Below, one piece after another: positions 55,983-63,784 of a DNA stretch of 64,000 nt. This stretch comes from Cyanobium sp. Cruz-8D1 (GTDB lineage Bacteria; Cyanobacteriota; Cyanobacteriia; PCC-6307; Cyanobiaceae): contig NZ_JAGQCD010000001.1 of the NCBI RefSeq assembly GCF_024345975.1, forward strand, positions 124,001 through 188,000. The letters are read 5' to 3'. How positions within the stretch are numbered: the first letter of the stretch is position 1; each line of letters opens with the position of its first letter. Under the pieces are notes generated by a model, which saw only the letters and a program-made list of their open reading frames with translations, did no database searches and was not told the origin of the DNA. Made by a program: the position numbers and the translations under genes.

Positions 55983-57394
55983 GCCAGGCCACCCGGCGGC
56001 ACGGCCCGCTCCAGGCCCACATCGACGCCGAGGTGCTGGTCGGGGCGGCCGGTGATCAGCAGGGCCGTGCGCTGGCGGGTGGCGATCTGCCACATCCATT
56101 TGCTGAACAGGGCGATGCGGTTTTCCGTGTCGGGGATGAAGGCGAGGTGGGCCAGGGCCCAGAGCACCCAGCCCGCCAGCCCGCTGACATGCAGCCCGCG
56201 CAGATCGGCCACCGCGTACCAGGGGCCGATCACGGCCATGCTGCCGAGATCAAACCAGCGGAAGGGGTCGCTGCGGCGCCCCTCGAGGCCCGCCAGGATG
56301 TCCCGGGCTACCCAGCCGCCCATCTGCACGGCCGGGCCCGCCATGCCCGGCAGCACCTTGCCGTCACCGGTGTGGGCGTAGTGGCAGAGGTCGCCCACCG
56401 CCCGGATCTCCGGATGACCCGGCAGCGAGAAGTCGGCCTCCACCTGCAGCCGGCCGCCCCGATCGACCGGGGCGCCGGTGCGTTCCGCCAGCAGCCGGCC
56501 GAGGCGGGAGGCGCGCACCCCGGCGGTCCAGCAGATCGTGGCGGCCTCTAAGTCGCCGCTGCCACCGCCGGCGGCGTCCGCCTCGCCAGCGGAGACGTCT
56601 GCGGGGCACTGGAGGATCACCCGGCCGGGTTCGATCGAGGCCACCATCGTGTTCAGGCGCAGTTCGACGCCGGCCCGCTCCAGGTAGGCCGCCGCCTCCT
56701 TGGACAGGTTGGCGGCCATCGCCGGCAGCACCCGGTCGACCGCATCCAGCAGGATCACCCGGCACTGGGCGCGTTCGAGCTGTTTGAAGTCGCGGTCGAC
56801 GGCGCGATGCATCAGCTCGATCAGGGAGCCGGCCAGTTCGCATCCCGCCGGCCCGGCCCCGACCACCACCACCGATTGCAGGAAGCGGCGCCGCTGGGGG
56901 TCCCGGGTCTGCTCGGCTTCTTCGAGGGCCATCAGCAGCCGGCGGCGGATCTCATCGGCGTGCTCAAGGATCTTCATCGGCGGCGCCAGGGGGCGCCATT
57001 CCTCATGGCCGAAGTAAGTGCTGCCCGAACCGCTGGCCAGGATCAGGTGGTCGTAGGCGTAGCGGTGGTCGTTGAACACCACCTCCCTGGCCTCGGTGTC
57101 GATGTCGACCACCTCGCCCAGCAGGATCTGGATGTTGGCGGCCTCGCCCACCATCTGGCGCAGGGGTGAGGCCACGTCGGCCTCCGAGACGAGCCCGGAA
57201 GCCACCTGATACAGCAGGGGCTGGAAGAGGTTGAAGTTGCGCTTGTCGATCAGGGTGACGCGCACCGGCTGGCCGGCCAGGGCGTTGCAGGCCTTGAGCC
57301 CGGCGAAGCCGCCGCCCACGATCACCACGTGGGGCCAGTCGCGCATGGCCTCCAGGGGCGGATCCAGCTGGAGGAAAAAGCGTTCCGTTGCCAT
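55910..57394 (-). CDS. ndh: Type 2 NAD(P)H dehydrogenase (NDH-2)
   Basis: A non-proton-pumping flavoenzyme passing electrons from NAD(P)H to the quinone pool. The 494 residues have the FAD motif HVVIVGGGFAGLKACNAL, RNFNLFQPLLYQVASGLVSE, the NADH motif SVVVVGAGPAGCELAGSLIE, TICWTAGVRAS and the second FAD-binding AVGDLCHY. The quinone-site block PAVQMGGWVARDILAGLEG is conserved. A C-terminal amphipathic and hydrophobic stretch (HVSGLAGWVLWALAHLAFI) likely binds the membrane. ATG at 57394. The last 25 residues overlap the K+ channel gene and may be an extension. Confidence 0.9.
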   Translation of the reverse strand: MATERFFLQLDPPLEAMRDWPHVVIVGGGFAGLKACNALAGQPVRVTLIDKRNFNLFQPLLYQVASGLVSEADVASPLRQMVGEAANIQILLGEVVDIDTEAREVVFNDHRYAYDHLILASGSGSTYFGHEEWRPLAPPMKILEHADEIRRRLLMALEEAEQTRDPQRRRFLQSVVVVGAGPAGCELAGSLIELMHRAVDRDFKQLERAQCRVILLDAVDRVLPAMAANLSKEAAAYLERAGVELRLNTMVASIEPGRVILQCPADVSAGEADAAGGGSGDLEAATICWTAGVRASRLGRLLAERTGAPVDRGGRLQVEADFSLPGHPEIRAVGDLCHYAHTGDGKVLPGMAGPAVQMGGWVARDILAGLEGRRSDPFRWFDLGSMAVIGPWYAVADLRGLHVSGLAGWVLWALAHLAFIPDTENRIALFSKWMWQIATRQRTALLITGRPDQHLGVDVGLERAVPPGGLAQSPEVPPSEPLNRLISTPRITAM

Positions 57395-57500
57395 CGTCCG
57401 CCATCCTCAGAGCACGACCGTAGGCAGCCCGCCCCTCCGGGTCGGTAGTGAAGGACGCGGTTTGCGTTGAAGCGCGGACGCATGTCCCGCAGCTGCTAGT

Positions 57501-57517
57501 TTGATAATGATTCCCAT
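57501..57517. promoter_or_regulatory. Zur-type operator upstream of the zinc operon
   Basis: The sequence TGATAATGATTCCCA lies 33-48 bases before the start of the COG0523 GTPase gene. Its left half matches the cyanobacterial Zur half-site TGATAAT exactly, and the right half matches in 5 of 7 positions. Zur represses such operons when zinc is sufficient. A Fur site has a similar sequence; the downstream genes favour Zur. Confidence 0.65.
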
Positions 57518-57549
57518 ACCTGGCCCGGCGCTGCCCGGCCACTGCCCCC

Positions 57550-58518
57550 ATGGCCTCCCCGCGGGATCGCTTGCCTGTCACCGTTCTGACGGGCTACCTC
57601 GGCTCCGGCAAGACCACGCTGCTGAACCGGATCCTCACCCACGAGCACGGCATGAAGGTGGCCGTGATCGTCAACGAGTTCGGTGATGTGGGCATCGACA
57701 ACCAGCTGGTGATCGAGGCCGATGAGGAGATCTTCGAGATGAACAACGGCTGCATCTGTTGCACCGTGCGTGGTGATCTCATCCGCATCATCGGCAACCT
57801 GATGAAGCGCCGCGACCGTTTCGACCACCTGGTGATCGAAACCACCGGCCTGGCCGATCCCGCCCCGGTGATTCAGACCTTCTTCGTCGATGAGGACCTG
57901 CGCGACCAGCTGAAGCTCGACGCCGTGGTCACCCTGGTCGACCTCAAGCATGTCGAGCAGCACTGGGACAGTGTGGAGGTCCAGGAGCAGCTCGCCTTCG
58001 CCGATGTGCTGCTGCTCAACAAGATCGATCTGGTCGATGTCGAGGCCTGCCTGGCCATCCAGCAGCGGACCCGGGCCATCAACCCGTTGGCCCGGGTGAT
58101 TCCCACCTGCCAGGCCGATGCGGCGATGGATCAGATCCTTGGCGTCGAGGCCTTCAGCCTGGAACGGGCCCTGGCGATCGATCCGGAGTTTCTGACCTCC
58201 GACCACGACCATGAACACGACGGGGCCATCGGCGCGGTGGCCTTCATCGAAGACCGTCCGATGAGTTACAAGAAATTGGGGCAATGGATCGATGGGTTGG
58301 TGACGGAACGGGGCCCGGATCTGTTTCGGATGAAAGGCATCATCCAGTTCGCGGGAGAGACCAACCGTTACGTCCTGCAGTCGGTGCACATGCTGGTGGA
58401 CAGCGCCATGGATCGCCCCTGGCGCGACGGCGAAACCCCCAGCACCCAGTTCGTGATCATCGGCCGCGATCTCGATGAGGCCGCCCTGCGGGCCGGTTTT
58501 GAGGCCTGTGTGGCCTGA
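57550..58518 (+). CDS. COG0523 (CobW/ZigA-like) zinc-related GTPase
   Basis: A G3E-family metal chaperone of 322 residues. The GTPase motifs are VTVLTGYLGSGKTTLLNRIL (Walker A), the ETTGLADP region and LLLNKIDLVD. The metal-binding NGCICCTVRGDL (CxCC) is intact. A short His/Asp-rich linker DHDHEHD follows near residue 220. The C-terminal CobW_C domain ends at DEAALRAGFEACVA. ATG at 57550, directly after the Zur-type box. It likely delivers zinc to essential enzymes when zinc is scarce. Confidence 0.92.
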   Translation: MASPRDRLPVTVLTGYLGSGKTTLLNRILTHEHGMKVAVIVNEFGDVGIDNQLVIEADEEIFEMNNGCICCTVRGDLIRIIGNLMKRRDRFDHLVIETTGLADPAPVIQTFFVDEDLRDQLKLDAVVTLVDLKHVEQHWDSVEVQEQLAFADVLLLNKIDLVDVEACLAIQQRTRAINPLARVIPTCQADAAMDQILGVEAFSLERALAIDPEFLTSDHDHEHDGAIGAVAFIEDRPMSYKKLGQWIDGLVTERGPDLFRMKGIIQFAGETNRYVLQSVHMLVDSAMDRPWRDGETPSTQFVIIGRDLDEAALRAGFEACVA

Positions 58519-58525
58519 GCGCGCC

Positions 58526-59626
58526 ATGGCTCCCCCCCAGACCCTGGTGCAGGAACGCCTGTGCGGTGCCTGCAGCAACGCCATCACCGCCCAGGCCTGG
58601 TCGGCCGATGGCGAGCTGCTGGCGATGGCGACGGCTGGCGGTGAGCTGCTGCTGATCGATTTCCGCGCCGGCTGCGAGGAGCTATTGCGCGGTGAGCGGG
58701 ACAGCAGCCTCGATGTGGTGGGCTTCAGCGCTGACGACCGCTTTCTGATGGCGGCGGGCCAGGACGGGGAGCTGCTGTTGTGGGAGCTGGGGGGCTCAGG
58801 CGTGCGCCCGATCGCCTTCGATCCTTTGCCCCTGGGGGGCCACTGGCTGGATGCGGCGGCCTGGCAGCCCCAGGGCTCCCTGCTGGCGGTGGGGGCCGGC
58901 AAACAGGTGCGGCTCTGGGATGGCGCCAGCCGGACGCTGCGGGTGGAAAGCCAGGAGCTGGAGGGCACGGTCCTGGCCCTGGCCTGGAGCCGTGATGGCC
59001 GGCGGCTGGCGGCGGCCTGCCACGGCACGGTGCTGCTCTGGTCTCCGGATGACCCTGGCCAGCCGCCCCAGCGCTGCGCCACCGCTTCGGCGGGCCTGGC
59101 CCTGGGCTGGTCCGGCCAGGGGAACCTGCTGGCCTGTGGCCAGCTGGACGGCTCGCTGATGCTCTGGCCCGACGGCGGGGCCGGCCGCGGCTGGCAGTTC
59201 CGTGGCTTCCCCGGCAAGGCGCGGGCCCTGAGCTGGTGTGATCAGCCGGGGCGCCTGGCGCCGCTGCTGGCCGTCGCCTCCGCCGACATCGCCGTGATCT
59301 GGAGCCAGCAGGATCCCGGTGCCAAAGGCTGGAAGCCGGAACCTCTGGTTCTGCATCAAGGCCGCGTCCATGCGGTCGCCTTTGCCCCCGGCAGCCGCCT
59401 GCTGGCCACCGCCTCCAGCGATGGCACGGTGGCGCTCTGGGATGGCCGGGGCAGGCTGCAACAGCTGCTCGAGGGCGACGGCCAGGCCATCACCAGCCTC
59501 AGCTGGCGACCCGACGGCCGCCATCTGGTGGCCGGTGGTGAGCAGGGCCAGTGGTGGCTCTGGCCCGTCGCCCGGCCCCCATCCGTTCGCTCCCGCCCAC
59601 CCCGTTCCGGAGGTTTTGCCCCATGA
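58526..59626 (+). CDS. WD40-repeat protein of the zinc operon
   Basis: A 366-residue soluble protein without a signal peptide. Repeated WD-like units are evident: ITAQAWSADGELLAMATAGG, VVGFSADDRFLMAAGQDGEL, AAAWQPQGSLLAVGAGKQVR, LALAWSRDGRRLAAACHGTV, VAFAPGSRLLATASSDGTVA, LSWRPDGRHLVAGGEQGQWW. About seven blades would form one beta-propeller. ATG at 58526 (7 bases after the GTPase stop), and its stop overlaps znuA (ATGA). Its place between a metallochaperone and znuA implies a zinc-related job, probably as a scaffold. The mechanism is unknown. Confidence 0.85.
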   Translation: MAPPQTLVQERLCGACSNAITAQAWSADGELLAMATAGGELLLIDFRAGCEELLRGERDSSLDVVGFSADDRFLMAAGQDGELLLWELGGSGVRPIAFDPLPLGGHWLDAAAWQPQGSLLAVGAGKQVRLWDGASRTLRVESQELEGTVLALAWSRDGRRLAAACHGTVLLWSPDDPGQPPQRCATASAGLALGWSGQGNLLACGQLDGSLMLWPDGGAGRGWQFRGFPGKARALSWCDQPGRLAPLLAVASADIAVIWSQQDPGAKGWKPEPLVLHQGRVHAVAFAPGSRLLATASSDGTVALWDGRGRLQQLLEGDGQAITSLSWRPDGRHLVAGGEQGQWWLWPVARPPSVRSRPPRSGGFAP

Positions 59627-60582
59627 ACCAGTCCCGATCCCGTCGTCCCCTGCTGGTCCTGGCCGCGGGTCTGTCCGCCCTGCTGCTGGCCTGCCGTCCG
59701 GCGGTGGAGTCCCCGGCGCCCCAGGCCGGCCGCGCCGATCGCCCCAAGGTGGTCACCACTTTCCTGCCGATCACCCTGTTCACCCGCGCCGTGGCCGGCG
59801 ATTGCGCCGAGGTGACGGCGCTGATCCCCGCCGCCAGCGGCCCCCACGACTTCCAGGCCAGGCCGGGGGATGTGGCCGCCATCAGGAACGCCAAGGTGCT
59901 GGTGAAGAACGGGCTGGGTATGGAGTCGTTCCTCGACAAGCTGGTCAAGGGCGCCGAAAACCCCGCTCTCCAGGTGATCGACTCCAGCCGCGGCGTCGCC
60001 ACCCTGGAGATCCCGGACGAGCCCGGTGGGGACCACGGCCATGATCACGGCCACGACCACGGCCCGATCAATCCCCACATCTGGCTCGATCCGGTGCGCG
60101 CCGCCCAGCAGGTGGACAACATCCGCGATGGTCTGATCGCGGCCGATCCGGCCTGCGCCGAGGGCTACCGCCGCAATGCCGCCGCCTTCAGCGGCGAGCT
60201 GCGCCAGCTCAACACCGAGTTCGAGACGCAGCTGGCGCCATTCCGGGGCAAGACCTTCGTGGTGGTCCACGATTTCGCCCCCTACTTCGCCGAGCGCTAT
60301 GGCCTCAAGGCCGAGTCCATGGTGGATGTGCCGGAGCAGAACCCCTCCCCGGCGGATCTGGCGCGGGTGGCCGAGACAGTGCAGCGCAGCCAGCTGCAGG
60401 CCCTGCTCAGCGAACCCCAGGAGGGCAACCGCTCCTTCAACGCCCTGGCCGGCGATCTGGGGATCCGCATCAGCGTCTTCGACCCCCTGGAAACCGGCAC
60501 TGAGGAGGCCTCCCAGACCCCGGCCAGCTACGCAGAGGTGATGCGTCGCAATGTCAGCGACCTGGTGAGCGCCTTCCGCTGA
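59623..60582 (+). CDS. znuA: Zinc ABC transporter substrate-binding lipoprotein ZnuA
   Basis: ZnuA captures zinc in the periplasm for the ZnuBC transporter. The 319 residues begin with a lipoprotein signal ending LSALLLAC. Metal ligands are the His in SGPHDFQARPGD, the His in NPHIWLDP and the His in VVVHDFAPYFAERYGL; an acidic residue follows near VFDPLE. A His-rich loop GDHGHDHGHDHG precedes the second ligand, typical of zinc-specific members. ATG at 59623 overlaps the WD40 stop. Its TGA overlaps an ATG (TGATG) opening the znuC remnant. Confidence 0.95.
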   Translation: MNQSRSRRPLLVLAAGLSALLLACRPAVESPAPQAGRADRPKVVTTFLPITLFTRAVAGDCAEVTALIPAASGPHDFQARPGDVAAIRNAKVLVKNGLGMESFLDKLVKGAENPALQVIDSSRGVATLEIPDEPGGDHGHDHGHDHGPINPHIWLDPVRAAQQVDNIRDGLIAADPACAEGYRRNAAAFSGELRQLNTEFETQLAPFRGKTFVVVHDFAPYFAERYGLKAESMVDVPEQNPSPADLARVAETVQRSQLQALLSEPQEGNRSFNALAGDLGIRISVFDPLETGTEEASQTPASYAEVMRRNVSDLVSAFR

Positions 60583-60620
60583 TGGTCGTTCTGGAGCTCA
60601 TGGGTCTGCGGATCGGATGA
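60582..60620 (+). pseudogene. Remnant of znuC (ABC ATPase) reduced to 12 codons
   Basis: Between znuA and znuB only 34 bases separate the coding regions, where znuC normally lies. They encode MVVLELMGLRIG and a stop. This is the pattern with which ABC ATPases begin (xVLELxxLxxG before the first Tyr/aromatic). The ATG overlaps the znuA stop as TGATG, and the stop overlaps the znuB start as ATGA, exactly the junctions expected of an intact znuC. The body of the gene, including Walker A, signature and Walker B, is missing. An assembly collapse could mimic this. Confidence 0.6.
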
Positions 60621-61462
60621 CGGAGTTCTCCCAGCTGGGCACGGTGATCGGCCAACCCTTCATGCAGCGCGCCCTGGTGGGGGGGCTGCTGACCGGGACC
60701 CTGGGTGGGCTGCTGGGCAGTTTCGCGGTGCTGAGGCAGCTGTCGTTCTTCAGTGATGCCCTGGGCCATTCCGCCCTGCTGGGCCTCAGCCTGGGCATCC
60801 TGCTGGGCCTCCACCCGATCCTGGTGCTGATCCCCTTTGCGGTGGTCTTCGCCCTGCTGGTGAATCTGCTGGTGGAGCGCAGCCAGCTGCCGGCCGACGC
60901 GCTGCTGAACATCGTCTACTCCACGTCCCTGGCCTTTGCCGTGGTGGCCCTCAGCCTGGTCACCACCTACAGGGGCGGCATCCAGCAGCTGCTGTTCGGC
61001 GACATCCTCGGCATCTCCTGGCTGGATCTCGTCCTGATCGCCGCGCTGTTGCTGGTGGCGGTGGCCTACCTGCTGGTGAGCCTGCGGGCCCAGGTGCTGG
61101 TCACCCTGCATGCCGATCTGGCCGGGGCCTGCGGGGTGGGCAACCAGTGGCACCGGATCGCCTTCATCCTGCTGCTCGCCGTGGTGGTGGCCGTGTCGAT
61201 CAAGGCGGTGGGGGTGCTGCTGATCAGCGCCTTCGTGGTGATTCCCGCCTGTGCGTCGCGGCTGGTGAGTCGCCACTTCGGCTCCTATCTGGTGCTCTCT
61301 TCGCTGATCGGTGGCAGTTGCGCCGTGCTGGGACTGCTCGGCTCGGGCCTCACCAACCTGCCCTCGGGCCCCTGCGTGGTGATCGTGCAGTTCTTTGGAT
61401 TCCTGCTGGCCCTGGGCTTCAGTCTGTGGCGGCGGCAGCGGGGCAGGATGTCCCAGGCCTGA
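60617..61462 (+). CDS. znuB: Zinc ABC transporter permease ZnuB
   Basis: The membrane channel of the zinc transporter, 281 residues with about eight helices. Family landmarks are PFMQRALVGGLLTGTLGGLL at the N-terminus, LRQLSFFSDALGHSALLGLS (metal permease motif), the GDILGISWLDL segment, the VSIKAVGVLLISAFVVIPAC motif and a hydrophobic end. ATG at 60617. The coupling helix for the ATPase appears intact, so it presumably still uses a ZnuC encoded elsewhere. If none exists the transporter is dead. Confidence 0.94.
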   Translation: MTEFSQLGTVIGQPFMQRALVGGLLTGTLGGLLGSFAVLRQLSFFSDALGHSALLGLSLGILLGLHPILVLIPFAVVFALLVNLLVERSQLPADALLNIVYSTSLAFAVVALSLVTTYRGGIQQLLFGDILGISWLDLVLIAALLLVAVAYLLVSLRAQVLVTLHADLAGACGVGNQWHRIAFILLLAVVVAVSIKAVGVLLISAFVVIPACASRLVSRHFGSYLVLSSLIGGSCAVLGLLGSGLTNLPSGPCVVIVQFFGFLLALGFSLWRRQRGRMSQA

Positions 61463-61464
61463 GT

Positions 61465-61986
61465 TCAGCGGCCGCGGGCAAAGCCGGCCGTCGCGTCCTG
61501 AGCCGCCGCCAGCACGATATTGGCGCAGGCCTCGGCGTCGGAGAGGGCATCGTGATGCCGGAGCGGCAGACCCAGATGGCGGCACACATCCGGCAATTTG
61601 GTGGGCCGAAGATTCCAGGCCCGCCTGGCCACCTGGACCGTGCAGACAAAGGGTTGGCTGGGAGGCCGCAGGCCGGCCTGCTCGCAGCAGGCCCGCAGCA
61701 CGCCGGCATCAAAACTGGCGTTGTGGGCGGCGATGAAGTGCGCCCCCTCCAGGCAGGCCGCCAGCTGCGGCCAGAGTTCGCCGAACGTGGGTGCATCGGA
61801 CACCTGCGACCAGCTGATGCCGTGGATGGAGGTGAACTGGAAGGTCCGCCGAGGCGGGCGAATCAAGTGGTGCTCGCGCTGCACGATCCTTCCCTTCTCC
61901 ACCCGGACCAGGGCGATCGAGCAGGCACTGTCCCGGCCTTGATCCGCCGTCTCGAAATCCAGGGCTACGAAGCAGTTCTGATGGAT
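61465..61986 (-). CDS. DEDDh-family 3'-5' exonuclease, start codon unclear
   Basis: A DnaQ/epsilon-like exonuclease of about 173 residues. Motif I FVALDFETADQG (Asp and Glu), motif II AHNASFDAGVLRA and motif III HDALSDAEACANI give all five DEDDh residues. The first GTG in frame (61902) lies after motif I and would remove it. In frame upstream there is only an ATC (61986) before a stop. Either ATC is the start, or a one-base indel separates motif I from an ATG reading MKRRHPS just upstream in another frame. It ends 2 bases after znuB, convergent. Confidence 0.75.
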   Translation of the reverse strand: MHQNCFVALDFETADQGRDSACSIALVRVEKGRIVQREHHLIRPPRRTFQFTSIHGISWSQVSDAPTFGELWPQLAACLEGAHFIAAHNASFDAGVLRACCEQAGLRPPSQPFVCTVQVARRAWNLRPTKLPDVCRHLGLPLRHHDALSDAEACANIVLAAAQDATAGFARGR

Positions 61987-62183
61987 GGGAGGGGTGACGG
62001 CGCTTCATCAGCTTGTCGCAGAAACCGCCGCTCGTCGTGGCCAATGTCGGCGGAGCCGAACAGGCTGGGGTACTGCCATCGTCTTGGAGGCACAAAGCCC
62101 GGTTCTGTCAAGATCAATCAACGCTCCGTTGCTGGTATGAGGCTGAATGCTTGGCAGTGAGCTGAGGCCAGGGACGGAACAGT

Positions 62184-63065
62184 TCACAGTTCAGCACCGC
62201 AGAACTTGCAGTGGCGAGCCTCTGGATCGTGCCCAGTCCTCAGGCAAGCCGCGCACATCACCGCCGTCTTCTGGCTCTCCTCGTGCTGGCGGGCGCTGGC
62301 TTGGCCGATCTCGGCACTGATGATGCCCGTGGGGACGGCGATGATGCTGTAACCCAGCAACATCACCACCGAGGCCAGGAAACGGCCCAGGGTGGTCTGC
62401 GGCGTCACGTCGCCATAACCCACGGTGGTGATGGTGACGATCGCCCAGTAGATCCCCACGGGGATGCTGCGGAAGCCCCGTTCCGGGCCTTCGATGACGT
62501 ACATCAATGAACCGATCACCGTGACCAGGGTGATCATCGCCAGCAGGAACACCGAGATCTTGCGCCGACCCGCCACGATCGCGTCCCAGAGAAGATTGGA
62601 TTCCTGCAGGTATTCGCCAAGCTTCAACACACGAAAGACGCGCATCACCCGCAGCATCCGCACCACCAGGAACACCTGGGCGCCGCCAACCAGCAGGCCC
62701 AGGAAGCTGGGCACGATCGAGAGCAGATCCACCACGCCAAAGAAGCTGCGGGCATAGAGCAGCGGCGATCGCACACACAGCAGTCGCAGCAGGTATTCGA
62801 GCGTGAACAGCAGCGTGAACCCCCACTCCAGCAGCTGGAACGGGTGGCCCCAGGCCAACCGCAGCACCGGATCACTTTCGATCACCACGGCCCCCACGCT
62901 CAACACGATCGCGATCAGCAGCACCACGTCGAACGTCTTGCCGGCGGGAGTGTCGGTTTCGAAGATCATGCGGTAGAGAAACCCCTTTCCGACCGTCCGG
63001 CGGATCAGCAAGGCCAGCAGCAGCAGGCCGCCCAGGATGAGGGCGATCAGTTGGACCGGTGGCAT
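62184..63065 (-). CDS. Voltage-gated-type potassium channel with C-terminal zinc ribbon
   Basis: A 293-residue six-helix cation channel. The S4 segment VVRMLRVMRVFRVLKLGEYL holds the regularly spaced Arg residues of a voltage sensor. The pore has WAIVTITTVGYGDVTPQTTL, the K+ filter, followed by S6 (LASVVMLLGYSIIAVPTGII). After S6 come a charged helix and a terminal CxxC ... CxxC pair (MCAACLRTGHDPEARHCKFC), a small zinc ribbon that may sense metal or redox state. ATG at 63065 overlaps the livF stop (TGATG). Confidence 0.9.
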   Translation of the reverse strand: MPPVQLIALILGGLLLLALLIRRTVGKGFLYRMIFETDTPAGKTFDVVLLIAIVLSVGAVVIESDPVLRLAWGHPFQLLEWGFTLLFTLEYLLRLLCVRSPLLYARSFFGVVDLLSIVPSFLGLLVGGAQVFLVVRMLRVMRVFRVLKLGEYLQESNLLWDAIVAGRRKISVFLLAMITLVTVIGSLMYVIEGPERGFRSIPVGIYWAIVTITTVGYGDVTPQTTLGRFLASVVMLLGYSIIAVPTGIISAEIGQASARQHEESQKTAVMCAACLRTGHDPEARHCKFCGAEL

Positions 63066-63784
63066 CAGCTGGTGTCCCCCAGGTAGGAGGCCCGCAGCCC
63101 CGCATCAGCCAGCAGGGACTCAGCGCGGCCTTCCAGGCTGATGCTGCCAGCCTCCAGCACCACGCCGCGGTCGGCGATCTCCAGGGCGGCGGTGGCGTTC
63201 TGCTCCACCAGCAGCATCGACAGTCCTTCGCGGTGCAGCGCCGCCAGGGCGGTCATCACCTCGGCCACCAGCTTCGGCGCCAGCCCCAGGCTGGGCTCAT
63301 CCAGCAGCAGCAGGCTGGGCCGGCCCATCAGGGCCCGGGCGATGGCCAGCATCTGCTGCTCGCCCCCCGAGAGGTTGCCGGCCAGCTGGCGGCGCCGTTC
63401 CGCCAGGCGGGGGAACAGGCCGTAGCAGCGCTGCAGGTCGGCGGCGATGCCGGCCCGGTCGCGGCGCAGCCAGGCCCCCAGCTCCAGGTTGGTGGCCACG
63501 GTCTGGCGGGCCAGCACCCGCCGGCCCTCCGGGCAGTGGCCGATGCCGAGCCGCACCGTGCGGTGGGTGCGCACCCCCGCCAGGTCGGCGCCGCGCCACA
63601 GCACCTGGCCGGCCGCGGCGTCCACCAGCCGGGAGATGGCCCGCAGGGTGGTGCTCTTGCCGGCGCCGTTGGCCCCCAGCAGCGTCACGAGTTCGCCCTG
63701 CTGCACCTGCAGATCGAGGCCCCGCAGGGCGGTGAGGGCGCCATAGCGCACGGTGAGCCGGCGCAGCTCCAGCAGCGGCGTCAT
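63065..63784 (-). CDS. livF: ABC transporter ATPase, branched-chain/neutral amino acid type (LivF/NatE-like)
   Basis: One of two ATPases of a HAAT-family importer. The 239 residues have Walker A LLGANGAGKSTTLRAI, Q-loop region GHCPEGRRVLARQTVATNLE, the signature NLSGGEQQMLAIARALMG, Walker B LLLLDEPSLGLAP and the switch His replaced by VEQNATAALEIADRG. This spacing is typical of LivF; the urea paralogue UrtE is close, so the substrate is not certain. ATG at 63784 overlaps the previous gene's stop (ATGA), and the channel gene follows with a further overlap. Confidence 0.9.
   Translation of the reverse strand: MTPLLELRRLTVRYGALTALRGLDLQVQQGELVTLLGANGAGKSTTLRAISRLVDAAAGQVLWRGADLAGVRTHRTVRLGIGHCPEGRRVLARQTVATNLELGAWLRRDRAGIAADLQRCYGLFPRLAERRRQLAGNLSGGEQQMLAIARALMGRPSLLLLDEPSLGLAPKLVAEVMTALAALHREGLSMLLVEQNATAALEIADRGVVLEAGSISLEGRAESLLADAGLRASYLGDTS

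Noticed and set aside
57501-57517. Fur box instead of Zur box
   Set aside because: The sequence could suit either factor, but all downstream genes relate to zinc, so Zur is more likely.
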